From: Acidobacteriota bacterium
GTDB lineage: Bacteria > Acidobacteriota > Vicinamibacteria > Vicinamibacterales > UBA8438
NCBI GenBank assembly: GCA_015659035.1
Contig: DQNS01000001.1
Span: 29,956-93,955, forward strand
Reading direction: 5' to 3'
DNA: 64,000 bases
In this document: positions 1-7,944 of the stretch, piece after piece
Numbering within the stretch: the stretch's first letter is position 1
Layout: every line of letters starts with the position of its first letter
Notes under the pieces: generated by a model
Database searches by the model: none
What the model saw: the letters and a program-made list of their open reading frames with translations, nothing else
Told to the model about the DNA's origin: nothing
Program-made: the position numbers and the translations under genes

Positions 1-15
1 CTCCCGGCCCTTTTG

Positions 16-1158
16 CTATCTGGCTCCCGCTGAGGCGACGTAGGGCTGCCCGATCAACAGCGCCGGGTCCGCGTCGGCCTTCGGCACGAGTTTCTGGGTG
101 CGCCCCAGCTGGTTGTCGGATCCGTACAGATTGCCATCGGTGTCGACGGCGAACGAGTGCATCTCGAGAAACCGCCCCGGTCCTTCGCTGTCCAGCGCCC
201 ATGTGTACAAGCGGTTGCCGTTCAGGTCGAGCTTGATGACCTCGGCCGGCGCAAGCTGGGTCACCCAGGCGTCATACCCGCTCACGATGATGTCGAGCGG
301 GAGACCGAACCCGGGCCAGACCCCGATCGGCGCAATGTTCGCGTGATACCACACCGCGGCCCGTGTCGTCTCGTTGAAGACCTGGACCCGGTGGTTGTCA
401 CGGTCGGCCACGTAGATCTGGCCGTCGGGCCCGACAGCCAGGCCGTGCACACCGTTGAACTGACCGCGTCCAGTCCCGCGTTCGCCGAACTCGGTGATGT
501 AGTGGCCGTCGGCATCCAGGATGATGACGCGCGAGTTGACGAGTCCGTCGGCAACCAGCACCCTCCCATCGGGCAGGAACGCCACATCCTGCGGCCCCCC
601 CAGATGGGTCTCGTCGTCACCGCTGACGTTCTTCTCGCCCAGCGTCATCAGTAGCTCGCTCCCATCGTTCGAGAACACGAAAATCTGATGCCCCGTCTCG
701 TGCACCACCCACACGCGGCGTTCGGGGTCATACGGGCTGATCCTGATCCGGTGCGGCCCGGGACCGTCCGAACCTTCGAACAGGTGATCCCACTGGTCCC
801 AGACCGCGATCAGGTTGCCGTCGCCGTCAACGACAAAGATACAGTGCTGCCATGTACGGCGGTCCGCTTCCCGCAGCGCGTTGATCCCGATCGACCCCAC
901 GAAACCGGCGAACCCAGGCGGAACCGGGTCGGGCAAACGGGTCTCGCCCCGCTGGACCACGAAGATGCGGTCTGGCGACTCGGGGAACACGCCGGAGTTC
1001 CCACCCCACGCGAACCCGTCGTCCGCAAACGGCTTCAGCCAGCCGTCCACAACCTCATACGGACTCGGTCCCCTGGGCCCCAGATCCTGAAGCAACGCGG
1101 GCGCGGCACAGAGACCTCCCGCGACAACGGCTACGAGGACAAGAACGGATTTGCGCAT
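16..1158 (-). CDS. Secreted NHL-repeat beta-propeller protein
   Basis: A 380-aa protein with a clear N-terminal signal peptide (basic MRKS start, then a hydrophobic stretch to about residue 24). It contains NHL-type repeats such as GVHGLAVGPDGQIYVADRD followed by NHRVQVF, expected to form a six-bladed propeller. Proteins of this type resemble the propeller of peptidyl-alpha-hydroxyglycine amidating lyase, but no catalytic assignment can be made here. A GGAGG sits about 10 nt upstream of the ATG, supporting the start. It is transcribed in the same direction as aroC but lies downstream of it, with a 36-nt gap. The exact ligand or enzymatic role is unknown; extracytoplasmic location is inferred from the signal peptide. 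Confidence 0.8.
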   Translation of the reverse strand: MRKSVLVLVAVVAGGLCAAPALLQDLGPRGPSPYEVVDGWLKPFADDGFAWGGNSGVFPESPDRIFVVQRGETRLPDPVPPGFAGFVGSIGINALREADRRTWQHCIFVVDGDGNLIAVWDQWDHLFEGSDGPGPHRIRISPYDPERRVWVVHETGHQIFVFSNDGSELLMTLGEKNVSGDDETHLGGPQDVAFLPDGRVLVADGLVNSRVIILDADGHYITEFGERGTGRGQFNGVHGLAVGPDGQIYVADRDNHRVQVFNETTRAAVWYHANIAPIGVWPGFGLPLDIIVSGYDAWVTQLAPAEVIKLDLNGNRLYTWALDSEGPGRFLEMHSFAVDTDGNLYGSDNQLGRTQKLVPKADADPALLIGQPYVASAGAR

Positions 1159-1194
1159 GATCGGATTGCCTCCTGAAGCCCCCCGGGCGCGACA

Positions 1195-2328
1195 TCAAGC
1201 GGAATCGCGCCCCGACGCCCGCCACCGCAACCAGTGGTCGGCGAGCACGATCGCGACCATCGCCTCGGCCATCGGCACGAACCGTGGGAGCAGGCAGGGG
1301 TCGTGACGCCCCTTGGTGCTGACAGTGGTCGGCTCGCCGCTCGCGGTGACGGTCTCCTGCTCCCTTGGCAGGCTGCTGGTCGGCTTCACGGCGGCGCGCA
1401 GCACCAGAGGCATGCCGCTCGAGATGCCGCCCAGCATCCCGCCGTGGCGGTTGGTGCGTGTCGCGATCCGACGGGCCGGGGACGATGCCCCCGCCTCGGC
1501 GACGTAGAACAGATCGTTGTTCTGGCTGCCCCGCAGCACCGCGCAGCCGAACCCGACCCCGTATTCGACGCCCAGGACGGCCGGTAGGCTGAAGAGCGCC
1601 TTCGCCAGGTCCGCCTTCAACTTGTCGAACACCGGCTCGCCGAGTCCGGCCGGCACCCCGGTGGCCACGACCTCGGCAACCCCGCCGATCGAGTCGCGCG
1701 CCTCGCGCACCTGCTCGATCAGCGCCACCATCTCGGCCGCCCGCGTGGCGTCAGGACACCGGACAATGTTTGGAGTGCCGTCCGGCAACCGCTCGACCTG
1801 CTCGAGGGTCACCGCGGCCGGGTCGGCGATGTCGGCCACGATGCCGCCGACCTGCCGGACGTAGCCGATCACCCGGCCGCCGAACGCCGACGCGATCAGC
1901 TTCTTCGCCACCACGCCGGCGGCGACCCGCACCGTCGTTTCACGGGCGCTCGACCGGCCGCCACCCCGGTAGTCGCGTGCGCCGTACTTGGCGTCGTAGG
2001 TGAAGTCGGCGTGCCCCGGCCGGTATGTGTCCTTGATGTCGATGTAGTCGCGACTACGCTGGTCCTTGTTGCGAATCAGCACCGCGATGCTGGTGCCCGT
2101 AGTCTTGCCCTCGAACACGCCCGACAGAATCTCGGGCACGTCCGGCTCGTCCCGCGGCGTGACGATCCGGCTCTGCCCCGGGCGCCGGCGTGCCAGGTCC
2201 TCGGCCAGGTCCGCCTCGGCCAGCGGCAACCCGGGCGGGCAGCCATCGATGACGACGACATACCCCGGACCGTGCGACTCGCCGGCCGTCGTGATGCGGA
2301 AGCTGTGTCCGAACGAATCACCGGGCAT
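1195..2328 (-). CDS. aroC: Chorismate synthase
   Basis: Converts 5-enolpyruvylshikimate-3-phosphate to chorismate, the last common step of aromatic amino acid synthesis, using reduced FMN in the cytoplasm. The 377-aa length is normal for the family. The N-terminal signature [20 protein letters not shown] and the [20 protein letters not shown] block (about residues 100-120), followed by [10 protein letters not shown], are diagnostic. The C-terminal [20 protein letters not shown] block is also present. It is the only biosynthetic housekeeping gene in this part of the window. There is no other aro gene beside it, so it appears to stand alone. Confidence 0.97.
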   Translation of the reverse strand: MPGDSFGHSFRITTAGESHGPGYVVVIDGCPPGLPLAEADLAEDLARRRPGQSRIVTPRDEPDVPEILSGVFEGKTTGTSIAVLIRNKDQRSRDYIDIKDTYRPGHADFTYDAKYGARDYRGGGRSSARETTVRVAAGVVAKKLIASAFGGRVIGYVRQVGGIVADIADPAAVTLEQVERLPDGTPNIVRCPDATRAAEMVALIEQVREARDSIGGVAEVVATGVPAGLGEPVFDKLKADLAKALFSLPAVLGVEYGVGFGCAVLRGSQNNDLFYVAEAGASSPARRIATRTNRHGGMLGGISSGMPLVLRAAVKPTSSLPREQETVTASGEPTTVSTKGRHDPCLLPRFVPMAEAMVAIVLADHWLRWRASGRDSA

Positions 2329-2412
2329 GGGGAGATCTTACGACACTAGGACTCGAACCGACGCACGGCGGCAGGCCTGATAGGATGACGGGTTGAGCAC
2401 CTCTACCGCTGA

Positions 2413-2432
2413 CCCTCTCCCAGGGGGAGAGG
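2413..2432. repeat. CCCTCTCCC / GGGAGAGG palindromic repeat
   Basis: A short palindrome with CCCTCTCCC facing GGGGGAGAGG in the gap between aroC and the HAD gene. A similar palindrome with CCCTCACCCC upstream occurs at 15130-15150. This kind of element is dispersed in many high-G+C genomes. The rest of the 242-nt gap (2329-2570) shows no gene. Confidence 0.45.
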
Positions 2433-2570
2433 AAGAGAGCATCCAGGGGCGCTCTCAGCCTGCGTCCGATGATCACGCCACCTTCCCCCTCGAGCAGGCG
2501 GCTGATACGCCGAAAATGATGGAACGCCGCGAAGTAGTCTGCCAGATCGTCCTGACGACAGACCGAGACG

Positions 2571-3248
2571 ATGAGCCTGCCGCCTGACCCTGTGACGAGA
2601 TTCCGCGCGATCATCTTCGACCTGGGCGGCGTGGTGCTCGGGTCGCCGCTGCCGGCAATTGCCGCCTACGAGACCCAGACCGGGCTGCCCCCGCACTTCG
2701 TCGCCCGGCTGGTCGTCGAGGGTGGCGACGACGGTCCCTGGGCGCGTTTGGAGCGGGGCGAGCTGGACGCACAGGCGTTCGGCGCGGCATTCGAGCAACA
2801 AGCGGTCGCCGCCGGGTGCCGCCTGGACGGCGCCAGCCTGCTCGGTCGCATTGCAGACGCAACGGTGGTGCGTGCGCCCATGCTGACAGCGGTCCGACGG
2901 CTGCGTGACGCTGGGCTCCGCGTCGCCGCGCTGACCAACGCCTGGGCGACACCGGACCGTGAGTCGCGCGTGGCGTCGCTGGCACACGAGTTCGACTGTT
3001 TCGTCGAGTCGTTCCGAGTGGGGATGCGCAAGCCGGAACCGCGGATCTACGAGCTGGTGTGCCGACGACTCGACGTCCAGCCCGCGGCGGCCATTTTTCT
3101 CGACGACCTGGGCGGCAACCTGAAACCGGCCCGCGCCATCGGCATGACGACCATCAAGGTCGGAGACGCGGCCCCCGCGATCGCCGAGCTCGAGCGCCTC
3201 TTGGACGTCTCACTTCAGGCGTCGGTCGAACCCGAGCGTCATACCTGA
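2571..3248 (+). CDS. HAD-IA family hydrolase
   Basis: A 225-aa cytoplasmic HAD-superfamily protein. Motif I is IIFDLGGVVL (residues 14-23), with the nucleophilic Asp followed by LGG, so the usual second Asp is Gly. Motif II is the ALTNAW segment, motif III the Lys of GMRKPEPRIY, and motif IV is IFLDDLGGNL. The same motif I variant is found in the HAD parts of ACAD10 and soluble epoxide hydrolase and in YihX-like phosphatases. Substrate is unknown. Two other ACAD10-type domains (acyl-CoA dehydrogenase and APH kinase) are encoded as separate genes at 46-50 kb, but this gene is not linked to them. No strong ribosome binding site decides the start. Confidence 0.85.
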   Translation: MSLPPDPVTRFRAIIFDLGGVVLGSPLPAIAAYETQTGLPPHFVARLVVEGGDDGPWARLERGELDAQAFGAAFEQQAVAAGCRLDGASLLGRIADATVVRAPMLTAVRRLRDAGLRVAALTNAWATPDRESRVASLAHEFDCFVESFRVGMRKPEPRIYELVCRRLDVQPAAAIFLDDLGGNLKPARAIGMTTIKVGDAAPAIAELERLLDVSLQASVEPERHT

Positions 3249-3283
3249 ATCACGAAGCCTCGACGGCTCGGCACTGATTTCTC

Positions 3284-3508
3284 CTAATTCAACCCCATCC
3301 CGATCACCAGCCCCATCGCGATCCCGACGCCGACGAAGATCGACCCGACCACGATCCCGACGGCGACGTTGCCCTTGGCCAGCTCGGCGTGCGCGTCGAA
3401 TGGGGTCAGCCGATTGAAGACGCGGAATGCGACCGCCATGAAGACGATCGTCAGCACCGCGCCCAGGATCGCGTAGACGAAATTGAGGACAAGAATCGAA
3501 AGTTCCAT
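3284..3508 (-). CDS. DUF350-type small membrane protein
   Basis: A 74-aa protein starting MELSILVLNFVYAIL, with two predicted membrane segments separated by a short loop (RVFNRLTPFDAHAELAKGN). The NVAVGIVVGSIFVGVGIAMG half matches the DUF350 pattern of small inner-membrane proteins. A longer frame extends upstream to 3610, but its N-terminal 34 residues are not family-like, so the internal ATG at 3508 is preferred. Function is not established for the family. About 160 nt without a recognisable gene separate it from the transglycosylase gene. Confidence 0.65.
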   Translation of the reverse strand: MELSILVLNFVYAILGAVLTIVFMAVAFRVFNRLTPFDAHAELAKGNVAVGIVVGSIFVGVGIAMGLVIGMGLN

Positions 3509-3668
3509 CAGGGTCCGTAAGGAGATAAGAGTAGCATCTCTGGGCGTCGAGGCGCCCGGCCGGCCAGGCGTGAGGAGCGCGCATACCGGGAGGACGTAAA
3601 CGACGAGCAACGCAGTCGGGCGGGATGCATCGACGGCCAGAATGGCACTGTGATTTCCTTACGGGCCC

Positions 3669-4307
3669 TCACCGCAGTACCTGCCTGATGTCGAGGATCC
3701 GGGCCACGTAGGCCACGGTCTCCTGGCTGCGTCGGCCGGTGACCCGCGGCAATTCCCCGGCGACCGAGTCCCACAACATCGCGTTCAGGCCCTCGCCCAA
3801 CGCGAACTGCTGTGCCCGGAGAATGCTTGACCGACCGGCGTTGTACGAGCCGAACGTGAACTTGAGCCGTTCAACCAGCGAACGGTCGGCCGCCCACACC
3901 ACGAAGTGCTGCCGGTCGTACCAGATGCCGGCTGCGATGTTCCAGCGTGGCTGGTCGAGGGACCCGGTGATCGCCGGATTCTTGCGCTGAATCTCCGCGA
4001 AGGTGCGCGGCATGATCTGCATCACGCCGACCGCCCCGACCGGGGACCGGGCATCCTCGCGCAGGTTCGACTCCGCCACCGCCTGCGCCTTGAAGTAGTG
4101 CCAGTCGAACCCGACGCCGAAAAACCGTTTGCTGTACTTGGTGAAGTGCTGGTCGTAGGTGGTGAACCGCTTGTAGCGGGCGAACGCCGCCAGGTCGTCC
4201 GGCGCGATGCCTTGCTGCGCCGTGTACACGACCGGCCCCAACGCCAGCGTCAGGAGCGCGAGCAACGCCAGCCGCCCCCACCGACGCCAGCTCGACGGGG
4301 CGATCAT
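3669..4307 (-). CDS. Lytic transglycosylase, SLT domain
   Basis: A 212-aa protein with one N-terminal hydrophobic anchor (residues 13-30) and a soluble SLT domain expected to cleave the MurNAc-GlcNAc linkage of peptidoglycan in the periplasm. The catalytic Glu is in AVAESNLREDAR. The GAVGVMQIMPRTF motif and the C-terminal FGSYNAGRSSI motif are characteristic. The ATG overlaps the TGA of the upstream 59-aa gene (ATGA), so translation is probably coupled. It is the last gene of the dienelactone hydrolase / small membrane protein / transglycosylase set. Confidence 0.9.
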   Translation of the reverse strand: MIAPSSWRRWGRLALLALLTLALGPVVYTAQQGIAPDDLAAFARYKRFTTYDQHFTKYSKRFFGVGFDWHYFKAQAVAESNLREDARSPVGAVGVMQIMPRTFAEIQRKNPAITGSLDQPRWNIAAGIWYDRQHFVVWAADRSLVERLKFTFGSYNAGRSSILRAQQFALGEGLNAMLWDSVAGELPRVTGRRSQETVAYVARILDIRQVLR

Positions 4308-4483
4308 TCCCTACGCCTCTTCCAGCGCGCCATGACCAACGTCGTCAGCCCGAGCATGATCTCGTCGATGAACGGAATCGGGTCCGGCACCAGCAGGTCG
4401 ACCACAAAGAGCGCGCCGGCCACCACGAACAGCTGCCAGGACCGCAGACGCGACAGCCACCCAAGAAGGCCGCTACCGGACAT
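4304..4483 (-). CDS. 59-aa membrane protein, DUF6116-like
   Basis: A 59-residue ORF, easily missed because of its size. It begins MSGSGLLGWLSRLRSW, has one or two hydrophobic segments (QLFVVAGALFVVDLLV), then the motif PDPIPFIDEIMLG, and ends in a basic tail (ARWKRRRE). The VPDPIPFIDEI pattern is shared by small membrane proteins annotated as DUF6116. Its ATG overlaps the last 11 nt of the dienelactone hydrolase gene, and its TGA overlaps the ATG of the transglycosylase gene. These overlaps on both sides strongly support that it is translated. Function is unknown. Confidence 0.75.
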   Translation of the reverse strand: MSGSGLLGWLSRLRSWQLFVVAGALFVVDLLVPDPIPFIDEIMLGLTTLVMARWKRRRE

Positions 4484-5153
4484 GCTCGCGGTAGAAGGCC
4501 AGGGTGCGCGACCAGCAGGTGGCGGCGTACGCCGCGTGGTAGGCCTGGGCGCGAGTGTCGTTGAAGAAGGCGTGGTCCGCCCCCTCGAAGACCGTGATGT
4601 CGACCGACTTGCCGGCTGTCTTCAGGTCGGCTTCTAGCTGACGCGCCGCCGCGGGCGGCACGAACTCGTCCTTCTCGGCGAAGAATCCGAGCACCGGCGC
4701 CTCGAGCGTCGACAGGTTCGGCGTAACCTTCGGGTGAATGCCGTAGAACACGACACAGGCGCCGACCGACGCGTTCTCGCAGGCCGCATACAGCGAGAGC
4801 TGCCCCCCCATGCAGAACCCGACGGTCCCCACACGCGCGCTCGTCACCTCATCGCGAGCCAACAGAGAATCGATGGCGCCGCGCAGGTCCTTCTCGACCC
4901 GTCCGATGTCGAGCGCCATCATCAGCTTGCCGGCGTCGTCGGGACTCGTCGCGCTCTCGCCGTGATACAGATCGGGTGCGAGCGCCACGAACCCTTCGGC
5001 GGCGAAGCGGTCGGCTACCTCCTTGATGTGGTCGACGAGCCCCCACCACTCCTGCAGCACGATGACACCCGGCCCGCTGCCGGCCGCCGGCACCGCCAGA
5101 TACCCGCTGCCCGTCTTGCCGTTGCTCGGAAACTCGACCATCGATCCCGACAT
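4473..5153 (-). CDS. Dienelactone hydrolase family protein
   Basis: An alpha/beta hydrolase of 226 aa in the dienelactone hydrolase family (carboxymethylenebutenolidase-like). The Cys-Asp-His triad is visible: C114 in VGFCMGGQ, D162 in AEKDEF and H194 in GADHAFF. The family hydrolyses cyclic esters such as dienelactone in aromatic degradation, but no other gene of that pathway is adjacent, so the true substrate is open. An AAGGAG sits 8 nt upstream of the ATG at 5153; a GTG one codon earlier is also possible. It heads a three-gene overlapping operon. Confidence 0.88.
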   Translation of the reverse strand: MSGSMVEFPSNGKTGSGYLAVPAAGSGPGVIVLQEWWGLVDHIKEVADRFAAEGFVALAPDLYHGESATSPDDAGKLMMALDIGRVEKDLRGAIDSLLARDEVTSARVGTVGFCMGGQLSLYAACENASVGACVVFYGIHPKVTPNLSTLEAPVLGFFAEKDEFVPPAAARQLEADLKTAGKSVDITVFEGADHAFFNDTRAQAYHAAYAATCWSRTLAFYREHVR

Positions 5154-5202
5154 CACGTTTACTCCTTGGCTGCACCCGACGACCCTGCTTCTCCCGCCGT
5201 GG

Positions 5203-5241
5203 CCTCCTGACCGCCGCCTTGGCGACGGCGGTCGGCGGAGG
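5203..5241. other. GC-rich hairpin in intergenic gap
   Basis: Inverted repeat with arms ACCGCCG and CGGCGGT (5210-5216 and 5226-5232), extended outside by CCTCC and GGAGG. It lies between two genes of the same strand, just after the end of the SGNH gene and before the dienelactone hydrolase start. There is no U-tract, so termination is only a possibility. Confidence 0.35.
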
Positions 5242-5245
5242 CGGC

Positions 5246-6688
5246 TCAGTTCTGGCCGTGGGTCACGCCGGCGGTGTCAACCTCGACGACCGACAGACTC
5301 TGGGCCAGGTTCTCGACCGAACCACCGGCGACACCGGCCGACCCCCTCAGCGGGGCGTAGACCTCGAGGCTCGCCTGCAGGAGCGTGCCAGCGTACAACG
5401 CACGCGCCTCGTCGGCGTTGAGCCCTGCGCGGTGAATCATCCAGTCCCGGTAGTCGACCTGGGCCGGTGCCGCGAAACCGGCCACGCCGGCGCCACCCAG
5501 CACGAACCGGTCCGGCTGGAGCCGTTCGACGACCGAGCCCGCAAGTTCCCCGTCAACGAACAGCAGCGTCTCGCCACGCGCCACGTAGTGGCTCAGCACG
5601 ACGTGATGCCACGCGCCGTCGGTGGCGTCTTGGTTCGAGACCACGGTCGCGCCCGAAGATGCCACGTAGGTCAGCCGCTCGTCGATCACCCCGACACGGG
5701 TGCGGGTCCGGCCGCTCGGAGCCAGGTCATAGACGTCGATCTGCCGCCGCTGCCGTCCGTACGCAAGCTGCGTCACCGAGGTCTCGAGCGTCTGCCCCGC
5801 GACCGCGGCCACCGTGCCGTCTCCGCTCGGCCGCACAAGGAAACTCACGGCGAAGGACCGCATCGGCGCGTCCGGTGAGAACGACAGCGGCGCGGCGGAA
5901 CCGCCCTGCACCCGGACGAACCCGGGGTCGGCTGACGCGCGCGGCAGCGGCTTGCCGGCCGCCAGCGCGTCAAACAGGCTCGGCACGAAGGCGTGGGCCA
6001 TCTCGGTGTGCCCGGCCGAGTTCGGATGCAGGGGATCGGCGACGAACCCCGTCGCCCACCGGCCACCACCGTCATCGATCGCGCCGAGCAGGTTGACGCT
6101 CGGGACGTCCCAGGAATTGATCAGCAGGTTCATCCGACGGGTGTATGCATACTCCCGCTCGTTGAAATCGCCGCGGGTATAGCACAAGGTCACGACCGGG
6201 ACTATTCCTTTTGCGCGGGTCCGCTCGACCAGGGTCCAGAGACCGCTGGCGTACTGATCGAAGATGCGGTCCGCCTCATCCTTCGTTGCCGTGCACCGCC
6301 GGGTCTCTCCGGACGCGCACGCCATGATGCCCTCGTTGCCGAGCGAGAGCGCAAGCACCGCGAAGCCTGGATCGACGGTCGTCAGATACCGCGTGTCGGG
6401 TTCCGGCGCGCCCTCCGGCTCGAACCGCGGCGCGATCGTGATGGTGTTGTCGCCGCCCCGCGACCGGTTCAGCACCTCCCACCCACGCGGCTCGAGCAAC
6501 GTCCGCATCCGGCCGGTGTAGCCCCCCTGTCCCGTCTCGTCGCCGGTCCCGTTGGGCACCGAGGAGCCGAAAAAGGCGACGCGGTGTTCGCGGTTAGCGG
6601 TGTCGGCCCCCTGCTGGGCGACCAGACCAATCGTCGCGAGGAGACACAGCGCAACGACGAACGACGGCAGGCGCGGTCTGATGGACAT
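5246..6688 (-). CDS. Secreted SGNH hydrolase with C-terminal LamG-like domain
   Basis: A 480-aa protein with a signal peptide (residues 1-25). The N-terminal half is an SGNH/GDSL esterase: block I FFGSSVPNG (Ser42/43), block II SRGGDNT, block III SLGNEG (Asn118) and block V DPLHPNSAGH (Asp218, His221). Residues from about 250 to 440 form a laminin-G/concanavalin-like domain, with typical WHHVVLSHY and LFVDGEL strands, likely binding carbohydrate. Extracytoplasmic ester or acetyl removal from a polysaccharide is the natural inference. AAGGAG is 6 nt from the ATG. It is flanked by unrelated genes on the same strand. Confidence 0.85.
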   Translation of the reverse strand: MSIRPRLPSFVVALCLLATIGLVAQQGADTANREHRVAFFGSSVPNGTGDETGQGGYTGRMRTLLEPRGWEVLNRSRGGDNTITIAPRFEPEGAPEPDTRYLTTVDPGFAVLALSLGNEGIMACASGETRRCTATKDEADRIFDQYASGLWTLVERTRAKGIVPVVTLCYTRGDFNEREYAYTRRMNLLINSWDVPSVNLLGAIDDGGGRWATGFVADPLHPNSAGHTEMAHAFVPSLFDALAAGKPLPRASADPGFVRVQGGSAAPLSFSPDAPMRSFAVSFLVRPSGDGTVAAVAGQTLETSVTQLAYGRQRRQIDVYDLAPSGRTRTRVGVIDERLTYVASSGATVVSNQDATDGAWHHVVLSHYVARGETLLFVDGELAGSVVERLQPDRFVLGGAGVAGFAAPAQVDYRDWMIHRAGLNADEARALYAGTLLQASLEVYAPLRGSAGVAGGSVENLAQSLSVVEVDTAGVTHGQN

Positions 6689-6698
6689 GGCGATCTCC

Positions 6699-7022
6699 TT
6701 ACGCGACGACGCGGCGGATTTTCCGATTCAGGCTGTGGATCTTACGTCGCACGACCCGGAGCTCCTTGTGGTCGTGCGCCTCGATCGCCGCGTTGCGGGC
6801 AACCCGGAGCTCGCGCATCTGCGCCTTGATCGCCGCCTTGTCGATGCCCTTCACGGCGTGCTGCTCATGAGACTCGACGCCGAGCACCTTGCACACCAGC
6901 GCCAACAGATCCGCCTTCTTCAGTGATCTGTATCCCTTGAGGTCGTCCGAGTCCTGCGCCTCGGCGATCTCGCGAAGCCCGGCCACGGTCATCTTGTGGA
7001 GCTCGTCGTATGTATGTGCCAT
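6699..7022 (-). CDS. Rho N-terminal-domain-like small basic protein
   Basis: A 107-aa protein. Residues 9-48 (MTVAGLREIAEAQ... LKGYRSLKKADLLALVCK) fit the SAP-like helical fold of the Rho termination factor N-terminal domain. The remainder is helical and strongly basic (ELRVARNAAIEAHDHKELRV, then RRKIHSLNRKIRR), somewhat like ribosomal protein L29. Nucleic acid binding is plausible, but function is not known. The gene lies 10 nt upstream of the SGNH gene on the same strand. Confidence 0.6.
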   Translation of the reverse strand: MAHTYDELHKMTVAGLREIAEAQDSDDLKGYRSLKKADLLALVCKVLGVESHEQHAVKGIDKAAIKAQMRELRVARNAAIEAHDHKELRVVRRKIHSLNRKIRRVVA

Positions 7023-7136
7023 AAAGTTCTCGCGATGCGTGCCTAGAGCCGCCGCTCACGGATACCGGCGTGGCCTCACCGTGCAAGCAGCATAACACCG
7101 AGCGTGCTGCCGCGGAGCGCTCCTGGGGCCGGTGCG

Positions 7137-7865
7137 CTACCGCCGCGTGTCAGCCGACACGTCGCGCTCGAGCGCGCCCTCCGCGTCATAGAACGCCACG
7201 CTGGCCCGGCCGTTGTCGGCGACACCCAGGACCAGGCGTGGACGCGTGCCATCGCCCAGGTTGACGACCGTCGAGCCCTGCACGGTGCCCATCGCCAGGC
7301 GTTGGGCACCGGCCGCATCCCACAGGTACAGGAACGGCGCGTCGTCTGCGGCCACCACGAGACCGACACCCCGTTGACCCGCGGTGTTGAACAGGCTGAT
7401 GCGCGGCGTCCCCTGGTCGCCGACGGTCATCCGGAGCCGGGTCCGCCCGCGGTCCACCAGGCCAACAATCGGGGTGCCGCCGAAAGACCCGATGAGCACG
7501 CTTCGTGCCGCCTCGTCCCCGACCGTGATCACCGGCTCGTCGTCCCGAACGCTCGCCGACAGTCGGCCGACCCCGGCGGGGTTGTTGAACCGGAGCACCG
7601 GGGTGCCGTCCGGGTCCGCGCCGACGACGCCGCGCACCGTCCCGTCCGGTCCGTAGAAGGCCAGCGAGGTCATCCCCCGCTCATCCTCGCCGGCCAGCAC
7701 GGCCCGCAGGCGCCCCTCCCTGTCGACAATGTTGATCTGCGAGGCGGTTACGACATCGCCCCCCTGGGCGCCGAGACGTGCCGTCAGGACGAGGTTCGAC
7801 GCCGCCCCACCGACCAGAGACGCCAGCAGCATCGCCCCGATCATCCAGCCACGTTGCCATGACAT
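7137..7865 (-). CDS. Membrane-anchored repetitive beta-strand protein
   Basis: A 242-aa protein with one N-terminal membrane segment (WMIGAMLLASLVGGAASNLV) followed by about eight degenerate repeats of 24-28 residues, for example SLAFYGPDGTVRGVVGADPD and RISLFNTAGQRGVGLVVAAD. Each ends in a G-rich turn and contains a short F/L-Y-hydrophobic strand, suggesting a stacked beta structure outside the cytoplasm. The start at 7865 is preferred to an earlier in-frame ATG inside the MFS gene because AGGAGG precedes it by about 8 nt. I do not recognise a named family. Confidence 0.6.
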   Translation of the reverse strand: MSWQRGWMIGAMLLASLVGGAASNLVLTARLGAQGGDVVTASQINIVDREGRLRAVLAGEDERGMTSLAFYGPDGTVRGVVGADPDGTPVLRFNNPAGVGRLSASVRDDEPVITVGDEAARSVLIGSFGGTPIVGLVDRGRTRLRMTVGDQGTPRISLFNTAGQRGVGLVVAADDAPFLYLWDAAGAQRLAMGTVQGSTVVNLGDGTRPRLVLGVADNGRASVAFYDAEGALERDVSADTRR

Positions 7866-7944
7866 ACCAATCTCCTCCTCTCCCACGTCGGAGGCGCCGG
7901 CCTCCCCAGTCCGCGCGACGAGCAGCCCGAACCAGCACGCCAGA

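Noticed and set aside
2345..2360. tRNA T-arm-like sequence (reverse GGTTCGAGTCC) upstream of aroC
   Set aside because: The flanking bases do not form the 5-bp T stem or an acceptor stem, and no anticodon or D arm is found, so it is not a tRNA or a clear attachment site.
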